A stretch of 5,540 nt of DNA from Spirochaetaceae bacterium (lineage in GTDB: Bacteria > Spirochaetota > Spirochaetia > CADAEX01): contig WRFK01000112.1 of NCBI GenBank assembly GCA_009778835.1, positions 1-5,540 on the forward strand, in the 5' to 3' direction. Below, piece after piece: positions 1-5,540 of this stretch. Numbering within the stretch: position 1 is the first letter of the stretch; each line of letters starts with the position of its first letter. A program made the translations under genes and the position numbers. The notes under the pieces are model-generated. The model was not told where the DNA came from and did no database searches. It saw nothing but the letters and a program-made list of their open reading frames with translations.

Positions 1-181
1 GGAAATTGAACCAGTATCGTCAATTGGCCAATATTCATTCCATGCAAATATCGGCGTATCGTTCCTGTACCTGATCAGGAAAAATCTGTATTTTGAAATT
101 GGTATGGATTATTCCCAGTTCTTTACAAGAGACTACTTTGGCTTTTTGAGACCGTGGATTGGGTTGGGCTATCGCTTTTAG
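1..181 (+). CDS. C-terminal end of an outer-membrane beta-barrel protein (5' truncated by window)
   Basis: An open frame runs from the window edge (first full codon at base 2) to TAG at 179-181, giving the last 59 residues. It reads as amphipathic beta-strands, with segments such as NLYFEIGMDYSQF and LRPWIGLGYRF, rich in alternating aromatic and small or polar residues. The protein ends in phenylalanine after an aromatic-rich last strand. That is the classic C-terminal signature recognised by the BAM (outer-membrane barrel assembly) machinery of diderm bacteria. The N-terminus, any signal peptide and the barrel size are outside the window, so the family cannot be named. The stop codon lies inside the likely ribosome-binding site of the next gene, which also looks like a barrel, so the two are probably co-transcribed. 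Function beyond an envelope protein (porin-like, adhesin or structural) is unknown. Confidence 0.7.
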   Translation, partial: EIEPVSSIGQYSFHANIGVSFLYLIRKNLYFEIGMDYSQFFTRDYFGFLRPWIGLGYRF

Positions 182-186
182 AGGTG
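181..186 (+). promoter_or_regulatory. Shine-Dalgarno site for the second barrel gene
   Basis: GAGGTG begins on the last base of the preceding gene's TAG stop and lies 4 bases before ATG 191. It is the only good purine-rich site nearby. It favours ATG 191 over TTG 188, which is too close, and over ATG 242, which has no visible site. The overlap with the upstream stop suggests translational coupling. Confidence 0.5.
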
Positions 187-190
187 TTTG

Positions 191-787
191 ATGATAAAAA
201 ATTATTCTCAATTATTTCTTACATATAAAACCTTTATCTCAATGCCCAAAAAAGTAAATGTATTGGGATTGATCTTTTTATTGCTGATTTTTTCCATTGT
301 TCCTTCTTTTGCGCAAGCGCCTGTTGCAGAACCTCTACGGCACTATCTTGCAGCGCCTTCTGAAAGGGGGGACGTGTGGATAAGCCCAGCTGCGGAAATT
401 GCTTTCTACAGCGCTTTTAGTTTTTCCTATGGCCCTGGTCTGGCTGTGGGTTATGGAAAAAGAGTCTCAACAGGACTCAAGGCACTCTTTCTTTTTGATG
501 CGGAGAATGAATTGGATGTAATGGAAATAAACTTTCTTATTCGTTGGTATCTGCTGGCCTCAGACTCTGTTTCATCCGGTCCTTTTATCCAGTTTGCCGG
601 AGGCCCTGCTATTTTTTTCGAGCGCGAAAAAGATATTTCCATGCCTGCCGAATATGGCATGTTTTCTGCTGGATTAAGCCTGGGCTGGCGGTTTCATATT
701 GGAAAACTTTTTTTTATAGAGCCCTCTGTGCGCGGAGGATATCCCTATATGGCAGGATTTGCCCTATTGTCCGGCATAAGCTTTTAG
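191..787 (+). CDS. Small exported outer-membrane beta-barrel protein, family unknown
   Basis: This is a complete gene of 198 residues from ATG 191. The N-terminal region has a lysine pair (K20-K21), a long hydrophobic stretch (about 22-37) and an S-F-A site at 39-41, so signal peptidase I probably cuts after A41. ATG 242 (181 residues) would give a more standard-length signal peptide beginning MPKK, but only ATG 191 has a Shine-Dalgarno site (GAGGTG). The start is therefore uncertain. TTG 188 is also in frame but poorly placed. The mature part of about 155 residues alternates hydrophobic and polar residues in short strands separated by Gly/Pro/Asp turns and ends in GISF, a terminal phenylalanine typical of outer-membrane barrels. 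The size would suit an 8-stranded barrel of the OmpW/OmpA-barrel type, but I see no family motif and do not assign one. Its G+C content is clearly higher than that of the operon that follows. Confidence 0.75.
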   Translation: MIKNYSQLFLTYKTFISMPKKVNVLGLIFLLLIFSIVPSFAQAPVAEPLRHYLAAPSERGDVWISPAAEIAFYSAFSFSYGPGLAVGYGKRVSTGLKALFLFDAENELDVMEINFLIRWYLLASDSVSSGPFIQFAGGPAIFFEREKDISMPAEYGMFSAGLSLGWRFHIGKLFFIEPSVRGGYPYMAGFALLSGISF

Positions 788-812
788 TGGCGTTATTAGT
801 TTCTGCTGTTAT

Positions 813-828
813 CCATGCTTCGGCTTGG
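813..828 (+). other. Small UUCG-capped hairpin in the barrel/mcsA spacer
   Basis: CCATGC-TTCG-GCTTGG can fold into a stem of five pairs with one T-T mismatch, capped by the very stable C(UUCG)G tetraloop. It lies 26 bases after the barrel gene's stop and 61 bases before mcsA. No T-run follows, so it is not a standard intrinsic terminator. It could slow polymerase, mark a processing site or protect the upstream mRNA's 3' end, or it could be chance. The rest of the spacer (788-889) shows no CIRCE or CtsR-type operator and no convincing promoter. Confidence 0.25.
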
Positions 829-889
829 CTAAATATTGATAGCAATTCTCATTCTAGACAAGCATAACGAAAAACAGTAAGATATAAAA

Positions 890-1402
890 ATGAAATGTGA
901 TATTTGCGGCAATAATAAAGCAGTGATCCATATACAACAGATTGCAGGAAACGAAGAAATCAATATAAGTATTTGTGAAAAATGCGCAAGAGAGAAAGGC
1001 CTTACAATAAATAACTCTGAACTTAATATAAATTTAAAAAATCTTCTTAAAAATTTCGCAGAAATAAAGAAAGCTGTAACAGATAAAGATCTTGTAAAAG
1101 TATGCTATGTATGCGGTAAAACCCTGGAAGAATTAAAAAAGAGAGGAAAAGCAGGTTGTCCCGCATGTTACAAAGAATTTCGAAAATATATAACTTCGTA
1201 TTTAAAAACAAATGCAGGATCTGCCGAACATAAAGGTAAATATCCTTTTAAAATAAATATTTTAAGCCAGAGGATGAAAAAAATAGATAATCTTCAATCA
1301 TTATTGAATCAGGCTGTAAAAAATGAGGATTTTGAAAAAGCAGCTTATTTGCGGGATAAAATAAAGCTAATGGAGAAACAATTAGAAAAAGATGGTAAAT
1401 AG
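890..1402 (+). CDS. mcsA: McsA-like zinc-binding protein with UVR motif, activator of McsB
   Basis: The protein is 170 residues, slightly shorter than Firmicute McsA (about 180). Four CxxC pairs are visible, C3/C6, C29/C32, C72/C75 and C90/C93, forming two zinc-binding modules. The second has the family pattern CYVCGKTLEEL followed by GKAGCPACYKEF, then H114-K-G-K-Y-P, matching the McsA H-x-GK-x-P signature. A C-terminal UVR motif (about 128-165, core DFEKAAYLRDKIK) probably forms a helical pair. In Firmicutes McsA binds and stimulates the arginine kinase McsB and acts with ClpC; it is cytoplasmic and stress-linked. Here it is the first gene of a mcsA-mcsB-clpC operon and its 3' end overlaps mcsB by 11 bases. 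The start is the first ATG in frame, with only a weak purine-rich stretch upstream. No key residue is missing. The gene is much richer in A+T than the barrel genes before it. Confidence 0.92.
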   Translation: MKCDICGNNKAVIHIQQIAGNEEINISICEKCAREKGLTINNSELNINLKNLLKNFAEIKKAVTDKDLVKVCYVCGKTLEELKKRGKAGCPACYKEFRKYITSYLKTNAGSAEHKGKYPFKINILSQRMKKIDNLQSLLNQAVKNEDFEKAAYLRDKIKLMEKQLEKDGK

Positions 1403-2453
1403 CAATTTCAAAATTACTTCCAGGGGATGGTTTAGCGAAGAAGGGCCGGAAAACGATGTAGTAGCCTCAAGCTGGATAAATCTTAAACGTAACATTGAAG
1501 GAATTGTTTTTTCCGAAAAAATGAGCAAAAGAGATTCAGATTATCTTTTCAATGAAATTTTCAAAGCTGTAAAAAATATGTATGGCTTTAGTTATTATAA
1601 TTTCAATAATTTAAAAATAATTGAAAAACAGATACTTGAAGAGCGCAATTATATAAAATCTGGCTCCTCTTTAGGCGAAGAACAATCGATTTTAATCAAG
1701 GATAATGAAGAAGTTCTTGCAATTTTTAATGAAAATGAGCATATCAAAATAAAAAGCCTAAAAAGCGGCCTTAATTTGAGAAAAGCATATAATTGCTGCA
1801 ATGAGCTTGATAATATTTTTGACGAAAAGTTTAAATTTGCCTTTTCCACACAATATGGTTATCTTACATCTGACATATCTTCGTCCGGAACAGGGATGAA
1901 TGCATCTGTAATGCTCTTTTTACCGGCAATAAGGCGTGCCAATAAAATCGATAAAACACTTACCGAAATAATGCGCGCAGGCTTTGCTGTAAGGGGTTTT
2001 ACAGAGGAAAAAAACGCCTCTTCTTCCTCCTGTGGAGATTCTATGGGAGATTTATATATTGTTGATAATCAGTTTTCTATAGGAAAAAGCGAAGAGGATT
2101 TTATAATACAACTTGAGAGTATGGCAGATATTATTGCAGGATATGAACGGGAAACACGAAATATAATCATAGAGAACGATAGAGCCAATATTGAAGATGA
2201 GATTTTTAGGGCAAAAGGGATTCTTGAAAATTGCAGGAAAATCACTTTGGCAGAGGCCATAAAGCATCTTTCATCACTAAAATTAGGTAAGTATTACAAT
2301 TTAATCGATAAAAGTATAACATATTCACAATTAAATTGTTTATTATTGCAAATACAAAGGTCACATATAAAAAATTTGGAATATAACTCTGATGAAGAGA
2401 TAATAAGAGCTGAATATATCAGGAATAATTTATTAAGGAATAAAGATGTTTAA
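1392..2453 (+). CDS. mcsB: McsB-family guanidino-kinase homologue with a degenerate active site (likely pseudokinase)
   Basis: The protein is 353 residues, close to Firmicute McsB (about 360), and collinear with it: GPENDVVASS (18-27), NENEHIKI (113-120), YGYLTS (155-160), GTGMNASVM (166-174), VRG (200-202), GKSEEDF (231-237) and ILENCR (277-282). McsB is the cytoplasmic protein-arginine kinase that tags substrates for ClpC-ClpP. Compared with the family as I remember it, SSRIRLARN is SSWINLKRN, NEEDHIRI is NENEHIKI, LTSCPTNVGTGLRAS is LTSDISSSGTGMNAS, and the C-terminal RDxxRA motif is EEIIRA (335-340). This removes four of five phosphate-binding arginines (W28, N30, K119, N170; R201 kept), the catalytic cysteine (D161) and one catalytic glutamate (N115); E206 is kept. 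The frame is uninterrupted, so this is not a decayed gene. The symbol marks family and position, not proven kinase activity. It overlaps mcsA by 11 and clpC by 8 bases, implying coupled translation. Confidence 0.88.
   Translation: MVNSNFKITSRGWFSEEGPENDVVASSWINLKRNIEGIVFSEKMSKRDSDYLFNEIFKAVKNMYGFSYYNFNNLKIIEKQILEERNYIKSGSSLGEEQSILIKDNEEVLAIFNENEHIKIKSLKSGLNLRKAYNCCNELDNIFDEKFKFAFSTQYGYLTSDISSSGTGMNASVMLFLPAIRRANKIDKTLTEIMRAGFAVRGFTEEKNASSSSCGDSMGDLYIVDNQFSIGKSEEDFIIQLESMADIIAGYERETRNIIIENDRANIEDEIFRAKGILENCRKITLAEAIKHLSSLKLGKYYNLIDKSITYSQLNCLLLQIQRSHIKNLEYNSDEEIIRAEYIRNNLLRNKDV
2435..2439 (+). promoter_or_regulatory. Shine-Dalgarno site of clpC
   Basis: AAGGA lies inside the end of mcsB, 6 bases before ATG 2446. 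It is the clearest ribosome-binding site in the operon and fixes the clpC start, giving an N-terminus (MFKGLTKRAQKVLAL) that matches the usual ClpC beginning. clpC can thus be translated well on its own despite the 8-base overlap. Confidence 0.7.
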
Positions 2454-4893
2454 AGGATTAACTAAAAGGGCTCAAAAAGTGCTTGCTTTGATCGCGCAGG
2501 AAGAAGCAAAAAGATTTCATGCTGATCAGCTTTTACCGGAACATATTATACTTGCGCTTATCAAAGAAGGGGAAGGACAGGCGCTAAAAATCTTAAGAAA
2601 ATTTAAAATTGAACCTGTGCAATTACAGGTTGAAATTGAAAATAACATATTTAAAAAGGGTGGATTTTATCTTGGAGATGTTCCCCTTTCAAAAAGAGGG
2701 AGAAAATTTCTTGAAAATTCCGCTGAAGAAGCCAAGAAATTCAACCATGAATACATTGGAACAGAACACCTCCTGCTGGCAGCAGCAAATGAACCCGGAA
2801 GTATTGTTTCAATGTTCCTTATAAGCAGGGGCATTACACCTGAACTATTGCGGGATGCTATAGCAGAGATGTCTGAAATAGCAAAATCAGATAGTAAAAT
2901 AAACAAACAGATAGCAGTTATAAAAAAACCTCTTACTTCAGGAGGGAAAAATACCCCATTACTAAATGAATTTTCCAAAGATCTTACAGAAATGGCAGCA
3001 ACAGGACAGCTTGACCCTGTAATTGGACGGGAAAGAGAAATTGGCAGAGTTGTGCAGATACTTGCCCGCAGGACTAAGAATAACCCCATACTGCTTGGAG
3101 AACCTGGCGTAGGAAAAACAGCGATTGTTGAAGGGCTTGCTACAAGAATAGCTTTGTGCAAAGTTCCCGACATTCTTCAGAGTAAAAGAGTAATGGTTTT
3201 GGACCTTGCGTCTGTAATTGCAGGCACAAAATACAGAGGGGAATTTGAAGAACGTTTAAAACGAATAATGAAAGAGATAAAAATAGCAAGAGACATCATA
3301 CTCTTTATAGATGAAATTCATACTATTGTAGGAGCAGGTGGGGCAGAAGGGGCAATAGATGCTTCAAATATGTTAAAACCAGCGCTATCCCGCAATGAAA
3401 TTCAATGTATTGGAGCTACAACTTTAAACGAATATAGAAAAAATATTGAAAGAGATACTGCTCTTGAAAGAAGATTCCAGCCTGTTCTTATTGAGGAGCC
3501 GGCATTTCAGGAAACAATTGAGATACTTGAAGGGATAAAGAAATATTATGAAGATTTTCATAATGTAACATATAGCGACGAAGCTGTAAAAACTGTAGTA
3601 AAACTTGCAGCAAGGTATATTACAGACAGGCTCATGCCCGATAAAGCAATAGATATACTTGATGAAGCAGGCGCACGCAAAAGAATAGCTGTAAGGGTAA
3701 AACCCGAAGAACTTGATAATATCAATAACCAGCTGGATGATCTTAATGCGGAAAAAAGGACTTATGTAAATAATCAGGATTATGAAAAAGCTGCTTCTGT
3801 ACGGGACAAAATAAAAAATCTATGGGATGAGAAAAATATTATTGAATCATCATGGAAAGAAACTGTAAAAGTAAAACAGAATCTTATAGATGAGTCAGAT
3901 ATCCATGAGGTTCTTGCGGAAATAACAGGAATTCCTGTAACTCATATTGCCGAAGATGAGTCAGAAAAGCTTCTTAAAATCGAAGATCATCTTCATAAAA
4001 CAGTAATAGGTCAGGAAGATGCGATAAAAGTAGTCTCTTCTTCAATACGAAGAAGAAGAACAGGAATTTCTTCTCATGCAAAACCGCTTGGTTCTTTTAT
4101 ATTCCTTGGTCCAACAGGTGTTGGAAAAACACTTCTTGGAAAAACACTTGCGGAATTTCTTTTCGGAAGCCCCGATTCTCTTATAAGAATCGATATGTCC
4201 GATTATATGGAAAAACACAATTCCTCCCGCCTTGTAGGCTCTCCTCCGGGCTATATTGGCTATGATGAAGGGGGAGTATTGACAGAAAAGGTTAGAAGAA
4301 AACCATATTGCGTGGTTCTTTTTGATGAAATCGAAAAAGCACATCCCGATGTATTCAATCTTTTACTCCAAATTCTTGAAGAAGGGGAAATACAGGATAA
4401 CCTTGGCCACAGGGTATCTTTCCGCAATGCTGTAATAATTATGACATCTAATGCAGGGGCAAGAGATATATCTACAGGTTTTTCTCTTGGCTTTAAAAAT
4501 AGCGGGGATATAACTTATGCAGAAATCAAATCATCGGCGCTTAATGAGCTTAAAAGGATATTCAGACCGGAATTCCTTAATAGAGTAGATGATATAGTGG
4601 TTTTTGAAAGCCTTAGCAGAGAACAGATGGGTATGATATGCGATAATATGGTAAAAGAGCTTGAAACAAGGCTTTCTGAGAAACATATTGGAATAAAAGT
4701 GACAGAAGCTGCAAAAAATTATCTTATTGAAAAGGGGTGGGACTCAAGGTATGGAGCGCGTCCTTTAAGAAGAGTTATCCAAAACGATGTTGAGGATCAG
4801 CTTTCAATGATGGTTATTAGAGGGGAAATAACAAGCAACTCTAGTGCTGTTGTTGATTATAAAGATGATAAAATTATTATTTATAAAGAGTAA
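2446..4893 (+). CDS. clpC: ClpC, AAA+ unfoldase subunit of the Clp protease
   Basis: The protein is 815 residues, the normal size for ClpC (about 810). Order: double Clp-N repeat (about 1-145) with LPEH at 30-33 and GTEH at 105-108; AAA+ domain 1 with Walker A GEPGVGKT (218-225), pore loop KYRGE (262-266), Walker B LFIDE (286-290) and arginine fingers R342/R343; an M-domain coiled coil (about 419-470) with a UVR motif (QDYEKAASVRDKIK, 444-457); AAA+ domain 2 with Walker A GPTGVGKT (555-562), pore loop around GYIGY (602-606), Walker B LFDE (625-628), sensor-1 N669 and sensor-2 GARPLRR (770-776). LGF at 681-683 sits where the ClpP-docking [IVL]GF loop occurs, so it should work with ClpP, which is not in this window. 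The hexamer uses ATP to unfold substrates in the cytoplasm. It ends the mcsA-mcsB-clpC operon; no CtsR site or heat-shock operator was seen. All catalytic motifs are intact. The M-domain rules out ClpA, and its short length rules out ClpB. Confidence 0.97.
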   Translation: MFKGLTKRAQKVLALIAQEEAKRFHADQLLPEHIILALIKEGEGQALKILRKFKIEPVQLQVEIENNIFKKGGFYLGDVPLSKRGRKFLENSAEEAKKFNHEYIGTEHLLLAAANEPGSIVSMFLISRGITPELLRDAIAEMSEIAKSDSKINKQIAVIKKPLTSGGKNTPLLNEFSKDLTEMAATGQLDPVIGREREIGRVVQILARRTKNNPILLGEPGVGKTAIVEGLATRIALCKVPDILQSKRVMVLDLASVIAGTKYRGEFEERLKRIMKEIKIARDIILFIDEIHTIVGAGGAEGAIDASNMLKPALSRNEIQCIGATTLNEYRKNIERDTALERRFQPVLIEEPAFQETIEILEGIKKYYEDFHNVTYSDEAVKTVVKLAARYITDRLMPDKAIDILDEAGARKRIAVRVKPEELDNINNQLDDLNAEKRTYVNNQDYEKAASVRDKIKNLWDEKNIIESSWKETVKVKQNLIDESDIHEVLAEITGIPVTHIAEDESEKLLKIEDHLHKTVIGQEDAIKVVSSSIRRRRTGISSHAKPLGSFIFLGPTGVGKTLLGKTLAEFLFGSPDSLIRIDMSDYMEKHNSSRLVGSPPGYIGYDEGGVLTEKVRRKPYCVVLFDEIEKAHPDVFNLLLQILEEGEIQDNLGHRVSFRNAVIIMTSNAGARDISTGFSLGFKNSGDITYAEIKSSALNELKRIFRPEFLNRVDDIVVFESLSREQMGMICDNMVKELETRLSEKHIGIKVTEAAKNYLIEKGWDSRYGARPLRRVIQNDVEDQLSMMVIRGEITSNSSAVVDYKDDKIIIYKE

Positions 4894-4937
4894 TTTTACT
4901 TGATAAAATAATCACTAATTTATATTGTAAATATCAA

Positions 4938-5540
4938 ATGAATCTTGAACTATTTGTACTGGGTTGCGGCGGGATGATGCCTTTACCGGGGCGTTATCTT
5001 ACATCTGTTCTTTTAAGAAGAGATGGAGAGCTGTTTCTCTTTGACTGCGGCGAAGCAACACAAATTTCTCTCAAAAAACTAAATATAAAGTGGAAAAAAA
5101 TATCTGTTGTATTGATATCGCATATGCATGCAGACCATGTAACAGGTTTACATGGTATATTAATGCTTTCTGCGCAGGTTGAGCGAAATGACCCTTTATA
5201 TATTATTGGTCCTCCAAAAGTGGGGGAATATATCGAAGAAAACAGAAGAATTCTTGATATGTACATAAACTATAAAATCGAAGTAATAGAAGTCCCGCAG
5301 GGTCAGGCTGGCACTGTTTTTAAAGGGGATGGGTTTCATATAGATGCATTTCCCCTTAACCATACTAAACCATGTATGGGTTATTCTTTTATAGAAGAAA
5401 AAAGATCCGGGATTTTTTACCCGGAAAAAGCTTTGGAATTAAATATACCAAAAGGAAGCCTCTGGTCCAAGCTTCAGAAAGGGGAGTCTGTTGAACTTGA
5501 AGGGGGTAAAATAATTACTTCGGATATGGTTACAGGCGAA
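4938..5540 (+). CDS. rnz: Ribonuclease Z (tRNA 3' endonuclease), 3' truncated by window
   Basis: The first 201 codons are present and the frame is open at the window end; the complete family member is about 300 residues. RNase Z is a cytoplasmic metallo-beta-lactamase-fold enzyme that cuts tRNA precursors just 3' of the discriminator base, using two zinc ions. Visible signatures are PGRYLTSVLLRRDGELFLFD (17-36), then CGEATQ (37-42), the metal motif H62-M-H-A-D66-H67 followed by GLHGIL, IIGPPKVGEYI (89-99), the further metal ligand H142 in LNHTKPCMGYSF, and EKALELNIPKGSLWSKL (163-179), the typical RNase Z segment ahead of the active-site aspartate. SDMVTGE is the last sequence seen. The distal Asp and His ligands lie outside. 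The metal motif has Ala where most family members have Gly (HxHGDH), a minor change. It follows clpC by 44 AT-rich bases with no terminator and only a poor ribosome-binding site, so read-through from the operon is likely. Confidence 0.93.
   Translation, partial: MNLELFVLGCGGMMPLPGRYLTSVLLRRDGELFLFDCGEATQISLKKLNIKWKKISVVLISHMHADHVTGLHGILMLSAQVERNDPLYIIGPPKVGEYIEENRRILDMYINYKIEVIEVPQGQAGTVFKGDGFHIDAFPLNHTKPCMGYSFIEEKRSGIFYPEKALELNIPKGSLWSKLQKGESVELEGGKIITSDMVTGE

Noticed and set aside
544..867. 107-codon open frame on + overlapping the end of the barrel gene and the spacer
   Set aside because: It is out of frame with the barrel gene, has no ribosome-binding site, and is rich in Cys, Arg and Trp as expected of a shadow frame; no domain is recognisable.
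855..883. Possible promoter before mcsA (TAGACA, 17 bases, TAAGAT)
   Set aside because: The -10 match is weak and transcription would begin at or inside the mcsA start codon; not supportable without start-site mapping.
1392..2453. mcsB as a broken pseudogene
   Set aside because: The frame is full length, with overlapping starts and stops preserved and many family motifs intact. The changes are substitutions at functional sites, not stops or frameshifts.
2667..3173. 168-codon open frame on - inside clpC
   Set aside because: It lies wholly opposite well-conserved ClpC sequence, including Walker A, and has no recognisable protein features. The smaller minus-strand frames at 451-660, 1649-1849, 2052-2267, 4042-4344 and 4994-5266 are rejected for the same reason.
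3775..3816. UVR motif inside clpC as a sign of a UvrB/UvrC-related fusion
   Set aside because: A UVR motif in the M-domain is a normal part of ClpC, so it does not indicate DNA repair or a fusion.
4900..4928. Possible sigma-70 promoter before rnz (TTGATA, 17 bases, TATTGT)
   Set aside because: In such AT-rich sequence this match is expected by chance, and the transcript would start almost at the ATG, leaving no leader.
1..5540. CRISPR arrays, insertion sequences, tRNA or rRNA genes, attachment sites
   Set aside because: Reading through the window I saw no spaced repeats, transposase, terminal inverted repeats or RNA gene signatures; coding sequence fills nearly all of it.

Overview
The window is a gene-dense, single-strand stretch (every supported gene is on +) from a diderm, AT-rich bacterium. 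I read it as most likely a spirochaete of the Treponema type. This placement is an inference from three points: two adjacent proteins look like outer-membrane beta-barrels ending in phenylalanine, a Firmicute-style mcsA-mcsB-clpC cluster is present without ctsR, and the protein sequences have the general character I associate with that group. No rRNA or marker gene is present to prove it.

Layout: (1) 1-181, the C-terminal 59 residues of an outer-membrane beta-barrel protein. (2) 191-787, a second, complete small exported barrel protein, probably translated in coupling with the first. (3) 788-889, a short spacer with a small UUCG-capped hairpin; base composition drops sharply across it (my counts: 137 of 300 G+C at 361-660, 92 of 300 at 901-1200). 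(4) 890-4893, a tight three-gene operon, mcsA-mcsB-clpC, with overlaps of 11 and 8 bases. (5) 4894-4937, a short AT-rich gap. (6) 4938 to the window end, the first 201 codons of ribonuclease Z (rnz).

In Firmicutes, McsB with its activator McsA phosphorylates arginines on proteins, and the mark sends them to the ClpC-ClpP protease. Here McsA has all four CxxC pairs and its UVR motif. ClpC is full length with both AAA+ sites, the M-domain and a ClpP-type LGF loop. McsB, however, is intact as an open reading frame but lacks most of the residues that make the family a kinase: four of five phosphate-binding arginines, the catalytic cysteine and one of two catalytic glutamates are replaced. The most interesting reading is that this operon encodes a pseudokinase McsB acting as a ClpC adaptor or regulator, rather than a conventional phosphoarginine writer. 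That is inference and needs alignment and biochemistry.
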